Shown here: positions 34,501-41,756 of the stretch, one piece after another | Numbering within the stretch: position 1 is the first letter of the stretch | Layout of the letters: the number at the start of each line of letters is the position of its first letter | Assembly: GCF_011040385.1 (NCBI RefSeq) | Contig: NZ_JAAIKB010000019.1 | Location: forward strand, 1-64,000 | Length of the DNA: 64,000 nt | Origin: Falsiroseomonas algicola | GTDB taxonomy: Bacteria > Pseudomonadota > Alphaproteobacteria > Acetobacterales > Acetobacteraceae | Direction: 5' to 3' | Program-made: the position numbers and the translations under genes | Notes under the pieces: model-generated | What the model was told of the DNA's origin: nothing | What the model saw: the letters and a program-made list of their open reading frames with translations, nothing else | Databases searched by the model: none

Positions 34501-34505
34501 GCGCC

Positions 34506-34559
34506 GTGCACCCTGCCTCGCGCGGGGGCGCGCCACCCCCACGGCCGGGCTGGGTGCAC
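34506..34559 (+). promoter_or_regulatory. expression-platform hairpin of the metE riboswitch
   Basis: GTGCACCC (34506-34513) pairs perfectly with GGGTGCAC (34552-34559) and encloses a GC-rich loop. It sits between the B12 box and the metE Shine-Dalgarno (GGAG at 34569). No T-run follows, which points to translational control over transcription termination. Confidence 0.5.
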
Positions 34560-34580
34560 CGGGCGACGGAGACGACTGCG

Positions 34581-36896
34581 ATGACCATCGCCGCCAATCT
34601 CGGCTACCCGCGCATCGGCCCCCGGCGCGAGTTGAAGACCGCGCTCGAGGCCTTCTGGGCCGGCCAATCCACCGAAGCCGAGCTGCAGGCCACCGCCACG
34701 GGGCTGCGCGCCGGCGCCCGTGCCCTGCAGCAGGGCAGCGGGATCAGCCACATCCCCTCGGCCGATTTCGCGCTCTACGACCATGTGCTGGAAACCGCCT
34801 GCGCCTTCGGCCTGGTGCCCCAGGGCTATGGCTGGAACGGGGAGGGCCCGGTCTCCCTCGCCACGCTCTTCGCCCTCGCGCGGGGTGCGCGCGGCAGCGC
34901 GGCGGAACGCGCCGCCGGCATCCCCGGCGATGCGGTGGCGCTGGAGATGACCAAGTGGTTCGACACCAACTACCACTACATGGTCCCGCGCCTCTCCGCC
35001 GCCACGCGCCCGCGCCTGGTGGACAATCGCTGGGCCCGCGCGCTGCGGGAGGGCACGCAGCACGGCACGCGCACCCGGCCCGTGCTGCTCGGCCCCGTCT
35101 CCCTGCTGCTGCTGTCCAAGGCGTCCGACGGCACGCGACCGCTGGACCTGCTGCCGGCGCTGCTGCCCGCCTATGCCGATGCGCTGCGCTACCTCGGCGA
35201 GGCTGGCGCCAGCTGGGTGCAGCTGGATGAGCCCTGCCTGGTGACGGACCTGCCCTGCGGCGCGCAGGACGCCTATCGCACCGCCTTCCGCGCCCTGGCG
35301 GATGCCGCGCCGGGGCTCGACCTGCTGCTGACGACCTATTTCGAGGGGCTGCGCGACAACCTCGCCCTCGCCACCTCCCTCCCCGTCTCCGGCCTGCATG
35401 TGGACCTGGTCCGCGCGCCGGACCAGCTTCCGGCGGTGCTGGGCGCGCTGCCGCGGGACCGTTGGCTGTCCCTCGGCCTGGTGGATGGCCGCAATGTCTG
35501 GCGCACCGATCTCCGCCAGGCACTCGGCCAGGTCCAGCTGGCGCAGCAGGCGGGGTTCGAACGCCGGCTGATGGTCGCCCCCTCCTGCTCCCTGCTGCAT
35601 GTGCCCCACAGCCTGGCGATGGAGACGTCGCTGGACCCCGCCCTGGCCCGCCGCCTGGCCTTCGCCAATGAGAAGCTGAAGGAGGTCTGGGCCCTGGCCC
35701 GCGCGGCGGACGAGGGCGAGAAGTCTGTCGCCGGCGTCTTCGCCGACAGCGACCGCGCCCTGGCCGAAGCCCGCGCCGATGCGCGGCTGCATGACCCCGC
35801 CTTGGCCGCGCGGCTCGCCGCCGTGACGCCCGCCATGGAACACCGCGCGCGCCCCTATGCCGAACGCGCCGTGGCGCAGCAGGCGCGCCTCGACCTGCCC
35901 GACCTGCCCGTCACCGCCATCGGGTCCTGGCCGCAGACGGCGGAGGTGCGCCGGCTGCGCGCCGACCTCGCCCGCGGCGCCATCGACCAGGCCGCGCATG
36001 ATGCGGCGATGGAGGCGCTGATCGCGGAGTCCGTGCGCTGGCAGGAGGAGATCGGCGTGGACGTGCCCGTCCATGGCGAGTTCGAACGCAACGACATGGT
36101 CAAGCATTTCGGCGAAAGGCTCGGCGGCTACGCCTTCACGAAGCATGGCTGGGTGCAGAGCTACGGCAGCCGCTGCGTGGCACCGCCCATCATCTGGGCC
36201 GATGTCACACGCCCCGCGCCGATGACGGTCCGCTGGTCCGCCTTCGCGCAATCCCTGACGGCGAAGCCGATGAAGGGGATGCTGACGGGGCCGGTGACGA
36301 TGATGCAGTGGTCCTTCGTCCGCACCGACATCACCCGCGAAGCCGTCTGCCGCCAGGTCGCCCTCGCCATCCGCGACGAGGTGGCCGACCTGGAAGCGGC
36401 GGGCATCCCCATCATCCAGATCGACGAGCCCGCCTTCCGCGAAGGCCTGCCGCTGCGCCTGGCCGACCGCGCCGACTATCTGCGCTGGGCCACGGCGTGC
36501 TTCCGCCTCTCCGCCAGCGCGGTACGGGACGAGACGCAGATCCACACCCACATGTGCTACAGCGAGTTCAACGACATCATCGACAGCATCGCTGCCATGG
36601 ATGCCGACGTGATCTCGATCGAGACCGCGCGCAGCGACATGGAGCTGCTGGAAGCCTTCGCCGCCTTCGACTACCCGAACGGCATCGGCCCGGGCGTCTG
36701 GGACATCCATTCACCGCGCGTGCCAGGGGCGGCGGAGATGGCGCGGCTGGCGCAGCGGGCAGCGCAGCGCATCCCGCGCGACCGGCTCTGGCTGAACCCC
36801 GACTGCGGCTGCAAGACGCGGGGCTGGGCGGAGGTGAAGCCGGCCATGGCGAACCTGGTCGCGGCGGCGAGGCTGTTGCGGGCAGAGGCAGCGTAG
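34581..36896 (+). CDS. metE: cobalamin-independent methionine synthase
   Basis: 5-methyltetrahydropteroyltri-L-glutamate-homocysteine methyltransferase, 771 aa, full length. The N-terminal barrel starts with IAANLGYPRIGPRRELKTAL. The C-terminal barrel carries TAIGSWPQTAEVRRLR, MKGMLTGPVTMMQWSFVR, IQIDEPAFREGLPLR and the zinc residues in HTHMCYSEFNDI and NPDCGCKTRGW. The ATG at 34581 has GGAG 8 nt upstream; the frame extends to 34506 but that part overlaps the riboswitch hairpin. Regulation by the preceding cobalamin riboswitch is strongly indicated. A two-hairpin repeat begins 9 nt behind the stop and may end transcription. Confidence 0.97.
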   Translation: MTIAANLGYPRIGPRRELKTALEAFWAGQSTEAELQATATGLRAGARALQQGSGISHIPSADFALYDHVLETACAFGLVPQGYGWNGEGPVSLATLFALARGARGSAAERAAGIPGDAVALEMTKWFDTNYHYMVPRLSAATRPRLVDNRWARALREGTQHGTRTRPVLLGPVSLLLLSKASDGTRPLDLLPALLPAYADALRYLGEAGASWVQLDEPCLVTDLPCGAQDAYRTAFRALADAAPGLDLLLTTYFEGLRDNLALATSLPVSGLHVDLVRAPDQLPAVLGALPRDRWLSLGLVDGRNVWRTDLRQALGQVQLAQQAGFERRLMVAPSCSLLHVPHSLAMETSLDPALARRLAFANEKLKEVWALARAADEGEKSVAGVFADSDRALAEARADARLHDPALAARLAAVTPAMEHRARPYAERAVAQQARLDLPDLPVTAIGSWPQTAEVRRLRADLARGAIDQAAHDAAMEALIAESVRWQEEIGVDVPVHGEFERNDMVKHFGERLGGYAFTKHGWVQSYGSRCVAPPIIWADVTRPAPMTVRWSAFAQSLTAKPMKGMLTGPVTMMQWSFVRTDITREAVCRQVALAIRDEVADLEAAGIPIIQIDEPAFREGLPLRLADRADYLRWATACFRLSASAVRDETQIHTHMCYSEFNDIIDSIAAMDADVISIETARSDMELLEAFAAFDYPNGIGPGVWDIHSPRVPGAAEMARLAQRAAQRIPRDRLWLNPDCGCKTRGWAEVKPAMANLVAAARLLRAEAA

Positions 36897-36905
36897 CGGC
36901 GCGCC

Positions 36906-36980
36906 CTGGGGAAGGCGCTGCCTTCCCCAGACCCCCTTCGCCCAAGGGGCCAACGGGGCCGTGACGGCCCGGACCATCCT
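36906..36980 (+). repeat. two-hairpin intergenic repeat, copy A
   Basis: CTGGGGAAGGC-gct-GCCTTCCCCAG (36906-36930) forms an 11-bp hairpin. It is followed by a CCCC-rich spacer, a GGCC-containing second part and the end block GGACCATC at 36971. The same order occurs at 55505 and, inverted, at 37291. It sits directly behind metE and could serve as its terminator. Confidence 0.75.
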
Positions 36981-37034
36981 CAGTAGCCGTCAAGAGCCGA
37001 GGCGTGCATGCCGCGATCAGCGCGGGGGAGGAAG

Positions 37035-37287
37035 GTGATGACGGCGCGATTCGACAGGCGCCGCCGCCACGCGCTGGGGCGTGCCTCCGGCGGAATGCAC
37101 GACGGAGCCTGGCTTCGTCATCCACGCCACGACCGGCCGGTGCCTGGCCGATGCACAGCTAACCGAGGTCGCGCTGATCGACCATGCCGAGCATCCCGTC
37201 GGCCTGGGCGAGGCTGGTGTCCCGGGCGCCGCCGTCGCGAATGCCCTGTCGGTACTGGGTGGTGATGTTCCCACGCGCATGCCCCTC
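37035..37287 (+). pseudogene. remnant of a molybdenum hydroxylase large subunit (xanthine dehydrogenase family) C-terminus
   Basis: The frame through 37081-37287 ends in EVALIDHAEHPVGLGEAGVP, GAAVANALSVLGGDVPTRMP and L. It matches the C-terminal block of XdhB/isoquinoline-oxidoreductase proteins (E-V-x-x-I ... P-x-G-x-G-E-x-G-x-P ... A-x-A-N-A ... R-x-x-P-L). A KVMTARFDRRR-like piece just before is in another frame, implying a frameshift. The rest of the roughly 750-residue protein is gone. The remnant is wedged between two copies of the intergenic repeat. Confidence 0.55.
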
Positions 37288-37290
37288 ATC

Positions 37291-37357
37291 TCACGACGGT
37301 CCAGGGGCGTCTCGCCCCTGGCATGGGGGGCCGGAGGGAACAGCGTTCCCCCCGCGC
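37291..37357 (-). repeat. two-hairpin intergenic repeat, copy C (inverted)
   Basis: Read on the minus strand it starts immediately after the stop of the enoyl-CoA-hydratase-like gene: GGGGGGAACGCTGTTCCC, a CCCCCC spacer, CCAGGGGCGAGACGCCCCTG and GGACCGTCGT. The order and the GAGAC loop match copy B at 55505. Confidence 0.7.
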
Positions 37358-38140
37358 TTACTGACCTTTGAAGCTCGGCCTTCGCTTCTCCCTGAACGCC
37401 GCCTGTCCTTCCTTCAGGTCGTCGCTTTCCGCGCAGGCCTGTGACAGCGCCGCGATGCGTGCGGGGTCGCGCAGTGCCGGATCGCCGCCGACCTGGTCGA
37501 TGGTGATCTTGGCCGCGCGCATGGAGAGCGGTGCGTTGCGCGCGATGATCCGCGCGAACTCCATCACCGCGTCTTCCAGATCGGCCGCCGGGACCACTCG
37601 GTTCAGCAGCCCGCGCGCGAAGGCGATATCGGCGGGGTAGTTGGTCCCGGTGAAGAGCATCTCCTTCGCGAAGCCGGGTCCGACCAGTGCCGTCAGCCGT
37701 TCCAGGCTCCAGGTGGCATAGGCGATGCCGAGTTTGGAGGCAGGCACGCCGAAAACGCTGTCCTCGGAGGCCACGCGAAGGTCGGCGCGCAGAGCCAAAG
37801 CGAGGCCCCCGCCGATGCAGTGCCCCTGGATCATCGCGATCAGCGGTTTCTCCAGTGTATCGAGCACGGCGCGGGCGGCGGTGGCGCGGGCGGTGTACTC
37901 GGCCGCGCGGCCTTCGGCCCGCATGCGCTCCATCTCCCCGATATCCGCACCGGCCGCGAAGGATTTCCCGCCGGCGCCGGTCATCACCACCAGGCGCACG
38001 GCGTCATCCGCCATGAAGTCGGTCACAGCGGCTGCCATCGCGTCCCACATCGCCAGCGTGATGGCGTTGCGCTTCGCGGCGTTGTTCAGCGTGATCCAGC
38101 CGATGCCGTCCGCCTTCCGGACCAGGACAAGGTCCGTCAC
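37358..38140 (-). CDS. enoyl-CoA hydratase/isomerase family protein
   Basis: Crotonase-fold protein, 260 aa. The oxyanion-hole segments KSFAAGADIGEMERM and QGHCIGGGLALALRADLRVA are clear. The two Glu residues used by true enoyl-CoA hydratases are not in their usual places: the segment after FGVP reads ASKLGIAYATW instead of PEx-LG. Another crotonase reaction (isomerase, hydrolase or decarboxylase) is therefore possible. The TTG/ATG region overlaps the upstream CoA-transferase gene by 4 nt, so the two act together on a CoA thioester. Confidence 0.9.
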   Translation of the reverse strand: MTDLVLVRKADGIGWITLNNAAKRNAITLAMWDAMAAAVTDFMADDAVRLVVMTGAGGKSFAAGADIGEMERMRAEGRAAEYTARATAARAVLDTLEKPLIAMIQGHCIGGGLALALRADLRVASEDSVFGVPASKLGIAYATWSLERLTALVGPGFAKEMLFTGTNYPADIAFARGLLNRVVPAADLEDAVMEFARIIARNAPLSMRAAKITIDQVGGDPALRDPARIAALSQACAESDDLKEGQAAFREKRRPSFKGQ

Positions 38141-39318
38141 ACCACGCCCTTCTCGCGCAGGCTGGCGATGGCGGCCTCGTCATAGCCGAGCGAGGCCAGC
38201 ACTTCCGCCGTGTGCTGTCCGTGGCTCGGCGTCGGCAGGCGGATGCCTTCCTCCACGCCCGCCATGTTGATGGCGGTGCCGACCATGTGCTGTTCGCCAA
38301 GCCGGGGATGCGTGACGGGCTGCGCCATGCGCAGATGCTGCACCTGCGGATCGGCGAAGACCTGGTCCACCGTGTTGATCGGCCCGCAGGGAATGCCTGC
38401 TTCCTCCAGCAGGGAGATCCAATGCGCGGAGGGCTGCGTCGCGGTGACGGAGGAGATGGCTTCGTTGATCGCCGCGCGATCCTTCGATCGCCCGTTCATG
38501 GTCTGCCAATCGGGATGCTGCAGCCATTCCGGCTTGCCGACCACTTCGCAGAACCGCGTCCAGTGCCGCGCCGACGACGCCGCGATGGTGATCGGCCGAT
38601 CCGTCGTCGGGAAGACGCCGGTCGGGATTCCTGTCGGATGGTCATTGCCCGCCTGTCCCGGCACCTCGCCCGCCATCAGCCAGCGGGAGGCCTGGAAGTC
38701 GAGCATGAAGATCATTGCCTCCAGCAGGCTCGTCTGGACCCATTTGCCACGTCCCGTCGCCTCCCGCTCATACAGCGCCATCATGATGCCGAGCGCGAGC
38801 AGGTTGCCGGCGGTGAGGTCCGCGATGGGGATGCCGACGCGCACCGGCCCCTGGCCCGGCAGGCCGGTGATGGACATGAGGCCACCCATCCCCTGCACGA
38901 TCTGGTCGAGCCCCGCGCGATGGGCATAGGGCCCGTCCTGCCCGAAGCCGGAAATCGATCCGTAGACGATGCGCGGGTTCAGCGCGCTCAGCGTCTCGTA
39001 ATCCACCTTCAGCTTGTACTTGACCGGTGCCCGCATGTTCTCGACGACCACATCGGCGTCCGCCGCCAGGCGCCGGAAGATCGCCTGGCCTTCCTCGGTC
39101 TTCAGGTCGAGCGTCATGCAGCGCTTGTTGCGATGCAGGTTCTGGTGGTCGAAGCCGTCCTGCTTGCCGGTGATCTCGCCCGCCGCCGATCCCGGCGGCT
39201 CGATCCGCAGCACATCCGCCCCCCAATCGCCGAGGTGCCGCACGCAGGTCGGTCCCGCCCGCGCCAATGTCAGGTCCAGCACCTTGATGCGGGACAGCGG
39301 CAGGGTGGCACCGATCAT
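38137..39318 (-). CDS. class III CoA-transferase (CaiB/BaiF family)
   Basis: Formyl-CoA-transferase-type enzyme, 393 aa. It starts with LSRIKVLDLTLARAGPTCVR. Family blocks are FDHQNLHRNKRCMTLDLKT, DVVVENMRAPVKYKLKVDY, YGSISGFGQDGPYAHRAGLD (catalytic Asp) and IVQGMGGLMSITGLPGQGPV. It would activate a carboxylic acid by CoA exchange for the downstream crotonase. The Bug receptor gene lies 13 nt upstream in the same direction, suggesting an uptake, activation and processing unit for an organic acid (inference). Confidence 0.93.
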   Translation of the reverse strand: MIGATLPLSRIKVLDLTLARAGPTCVRHLGDWGADVLRIEPPGSAAGEITGKQDGFDHQNLHRNKRCMTLDLKTEEGQAIFRRLAADADVVVENMRAPVKYKLKVDYETLSALNPRIVYGSISGFGQDGPYAHRAGLDQIVQGMGGLMSITGLPGQGPVRVGIPIADLTAGNLLALGIMMALYEREATGRGKWVQTSLLEAMIFMLDFQASRWLMAGEVPGQAGNDHPTGIPTGVFPTTDRPITIAASSARHWTRFCEVVGKPEWLQHPDWQTMNGRSKDRAAINEAISSVTATQPSAHWISLLEEAGIPCGPINTVDQVFADPQVQHLRMAQPVTHPRLGEQHMVGTAINMAGVEEGIRLPTPSHGQHTAEVLASLGYDEAAIASLREKGVV

Positions 39319-39331
39319 GACACTATCGTCC

Positions 39332-40306
39332 TCATTCCTGCAGGTTCATCGCGCCGAGCACGGCGCGGAAGCGCGCCTCCCGCTCCCGCATCCCCGCCAG
39401 CGCCGTGGCGCCATCGAGATCGACGGGCGTCAGCTCCGCCGCCAGCAGCCGGTCGCGCAGCGCGGGCCCGTATTTCTCCATCACCGAGCGGTGCGCGGCC
39501 AGCAGGCGCGCGGTGACCGCGGGCGGCAGGCCGCGCGGCCCGGCGACGGTGTTGGTGAAGCCGAGTTCGACGTCATGGCCGAGCTCGCGCATCGTCGGCA
39601 CATCCGGCGCATAGGCAAGGCGCTGCGGCGCGGAGGTGGTGAGCACGCGCACGCTTCTGGCATCGCTGCTGCCGCCGAGCGAGCCGATGATGCCGATATC
39701 CACCTGGCGTCCGAGCAGCGCGACATTCGCCTCCGCGGTCGATCGATAGGGGATATGCGCGACATCGACGCCGAGTGCCCGCCACAGCATCGTGCCGCCG
39801 AAATGCGCCAGGCTCGCGATGCCGTAGCTGGCATAGGTGAGCTTCCCCGGATCGCGCCGCGCCGCCTCAGCAAGATCGGCCAAGGACCGGTAGGGCGAGG
39901 CGCCGTGCACCGCGACGAAGAGCGAGCCGACGCCGTAGGAGAACAGCATGGTGAAGCTGTCGAGCGTGTAGCCCGTGTCGCTCCGTGTCAGCGGGACGGT
40001 GACGAAGGAGGAATCGCTCGCGACCAGCAGCGTGTAGCCATCCGGCGCCGCCTGCGCGACGGCGCGGGTTCCAATGGCGGAGGCGCCGCCCGCGCGGTTC
40101 TGGATGACGATGGGCTGGCCGAGGAACTCGCTCCAGAGCGGGGCCAGCATGCGGGAGGAGAGATCGAGCGTCCCGCCCGGCGAGGTCGGCACGATCAGCT
40201 GGATCGGCCGCGTCGGGTAATCCTGCGCCGCAACGGGTCGCGTTGGCGCGACGCCCGCCAGAAGGACAAGGAGTGGCGCCAGCAGGCGCAACGGGAACCG
40301 CGACAT
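39332..40306 (-). CDS. Bug-family tripartite tricarboxylate transporter receptor
   Basis: Periplasmic solute receptor, 324 aa from the ATG at 40306 (signal peptide MSRFPLRLLAPLLVLLAGVA, cleavage after VAA). Family blocks are YPTRPIQLIVPTSPGGTLDL, VIQNRAGGASAIGTRAVAQA, APDGYTLLVASDS, LTYASYGIASLAHFGG and ELGHDVELGFTNTVAGPRGL. First gene of a three-gene unit with the CoA-transferase and the crotonase. Its ligand is presumably the acid they process. Confidence 0.93.
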   Translation of the reverse strand: MSRFPLRLLAPLLVLLAGVAPTRPVAAQDYPTRPIQLIVPTSPGGTLDLSSRMLAPLWSEFLGQPIVIQNRAGGASAIGTRAVAQAAPDGYTLLVASDSSFVTVPLTRSDTGYTLDSFTMLFSYGVGSLFVAVHGASPYRSLADLAEAARRDPGKLTYASYGIASLAHFGGTMLWRALGVDVAHIPYRSTAEANVALLGRQVDIGIIGSLGGSSDARSVRVLTTSAPQRLAYAPDVPTMRELGHDVELGFTNTVAGPRGLPPAVTARLLAAHRSVMEKYGPALRDRLLAAELTPVDLDGATALAGMREREARFRAVLGAMNLQE

Positions 40307-40425
40307 GCCGCATCCTCCCTCGGCCGCCGCGTGCATCCTGCGCGGCGGACGGGGAAAGACGACCGGATGAGGATGGGCCTGTCAATCGCGTACGACGGCC
40401 GCAACCCGGCCGTCGCACGGCAGCA

Positions 40426-40851
40426 TCACATGTCCGCCGCACCCGCTTCGGCCGCGAAGGCCTTCACGATGGACAGCAGGCGCCGGCGGGATTGCGGATG
40501 GCGCATGGAAGCGAAGGCGGAGACGAGTTCGGCCGTCTCCCGCTCATCCGGCCCCTGATGCGGCGGCACGATGGCCTCCTGCGCCTGCACGCCGGCCAGC
40601 AGCAATTCGGTGTCCACGCCCAGCATCCGCGCCAGCACCGGCAGCATGCGCGCGGGCAGGCGGGTCTTGCCGGTCTCGTATTTCTGCACCTGCTGGTAGG
40701 TCACGCCGAGCGCCTGGGCGATGTCGGCCTGGGACAGGCCGCGCAGGCGCCGCAGCTGCCGGACGCGGACGCCGAGCCGCGCATCGGAGGTATCCGCCGC
40801 CCGGCTGCTGGCGGGGCGGTCTTCGAGGATCTGGACGTGCATGTCGGGCAT
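40426..40851 (-). CDS. XRE-family helix-turn-helix regulator
   Basis: A 141-aa protein with one Cro/C1-type HTH at about 27-82 (GVRVRQLRRLRGLSQADIAQ, then ALGVTYQQVQKYETGKTRLP) and a helical C-terminus (ERETAELVSAFASMRHPQSR). This layout is common in alphaproteobacterial regulators such as Caulobacter-type XRE proteins. A TTG at 40872 overlaps the response-regulator stop by 4 nt and is an alternative start; the ATG at 40851 is preferred with GAGG upstream. Co-transcribed with the response regulator; targets unknown. Confidence 0.88.
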   Translation of the reverse strand: MPDMHVQILEDRPASSRAADTSDARLGVRVRQLRRLRGLSQADIAQALGVTYQQVQKYETGKTRLPARMLPVLARMLGVDTELLLAGVQAQEAIVPPHQGPDERETAELVSAFASMRHPQSRRRLLSIVKAFAAEAGAADM

Positions 40852-40868
40852 TTCGGGTCGAGCCTCGA

Positions 40869-41597
40869 TCAATGGGCGGTGCCGAAGGCGTTGACGGGGT
40901 TGCCGACCCCGGGGCGCGCGCCGCTGGACGGCGCCTCCACCCGATAGCCCACGCCCCAGACGGTGCGGATGATGTCGTCGGCGCCGGCCTCGGCCAGCTT
41001 GCGGCGCAGGCGGCAGACGAAGACGCGCAGCACGCCGGGGGCGGCATCGCCCTCCCCCTCCCGCAGCGCGTCGCAGATGCGTTCCTTGCCCAGCACGCCG
41101 CCACGCGCGCCCATCAGCATGTCGAGCACGCGCAACTCGCAGGGCGTCACCTCCACCGGCTGGCCGGCCACGCTCAGCAGCCCGCTCTCTCGGTCGATGC
41201 TGACATTGCCGCAGCGGATGCCGGCGACCTTGCGGCTCGGCGCACGGCGGCGGATCGCCTCGATCCGCGCCATCAGCGTGGCGGCCGGGGCGCCGCGCGG
41301 CATCACGGCATCGGCGCCGAGGTTGAAGGCCTCGGCCTCCGTGCGCGGGGATGCATTGGCCAGCAGCAGCAGCGGCAGCTTATGCCCGGCTTCCCGGAAG
41401 CGGCGGAGCAGCGGGAAGCCCATGCCGGCCAGGTCGCCGGTATCGATCACCACGCCATCCACGCCGTCATCCAGCGCCTGCTCGGCTTCCGCGATGCCGC
41501 CCGGCGTGGTCACGAAGGTGCCCACCTGTGCCGCCGCCAGCTTTTCCGCGACCCGGCTCGGCCCGTTCGCCGCATCCGCAATGATGAGAACCTGCAT
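40869..41597 (-). CDS. OmpR-type response regulator with atypical receiver (CtrA-like)
   Basis: A 242-aa regulator starting MQVLIIADAANG. The receiver (1 to about 115) lacks the acidic pair of normal receivers (IADAANG in place of VxDD), although an Asp is present at the acceptor strand (VVIDTGD), and the conserved Lys is missing (AVMPRGAP). The winged helix (about 130-225) is intact: VEVTPCELRVLDMLMGARGG, VFVCRLRRKLAEAGADDIIR, TVWGVGYRVE. The upstream ATG at 41651 is less likely because the fold begins at 41597. It precedes the XRE gene, and phosphorylation control is doubtful. Confidence 0.85.
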   Translation of the reverse strand: MQVLIIADAANGPSRVAEKLAAAQVGTFVTTPGGIAEAEQALDDGVDGVVIDTGDLAGMGFPLLRRFREAGHKLPLLLLANASPRTEAEAFNLGADAVMPRGAPAATLMARIEAIRRRAPSRKVAGIRCGNVSIDRESGLLSVAGQPVEVTPCELRVLDMLMGARGGVLGKERICDALREGEGDAAPGVLRVFVCRLRRKLAEAGADDIIRTVWGVGYRVEAPSSGARPGVGNPVNAFGTAH

Positions 41598-41756
41598 GAC
41601 ACTGCCCCGTTCTGTCCGCCCGCCGCGCTCAACTCGCGGGCGAGTGGCCATTGTCTAGCGCCATGATTGTCGCGGCGCCTGTCGGGCTTCGTCAGGAATT
41701 CTCGTCGGCGGGGAACCGTTCCGCGTGGGGAGACGGGTAATCCGGCGTGATCGTGG

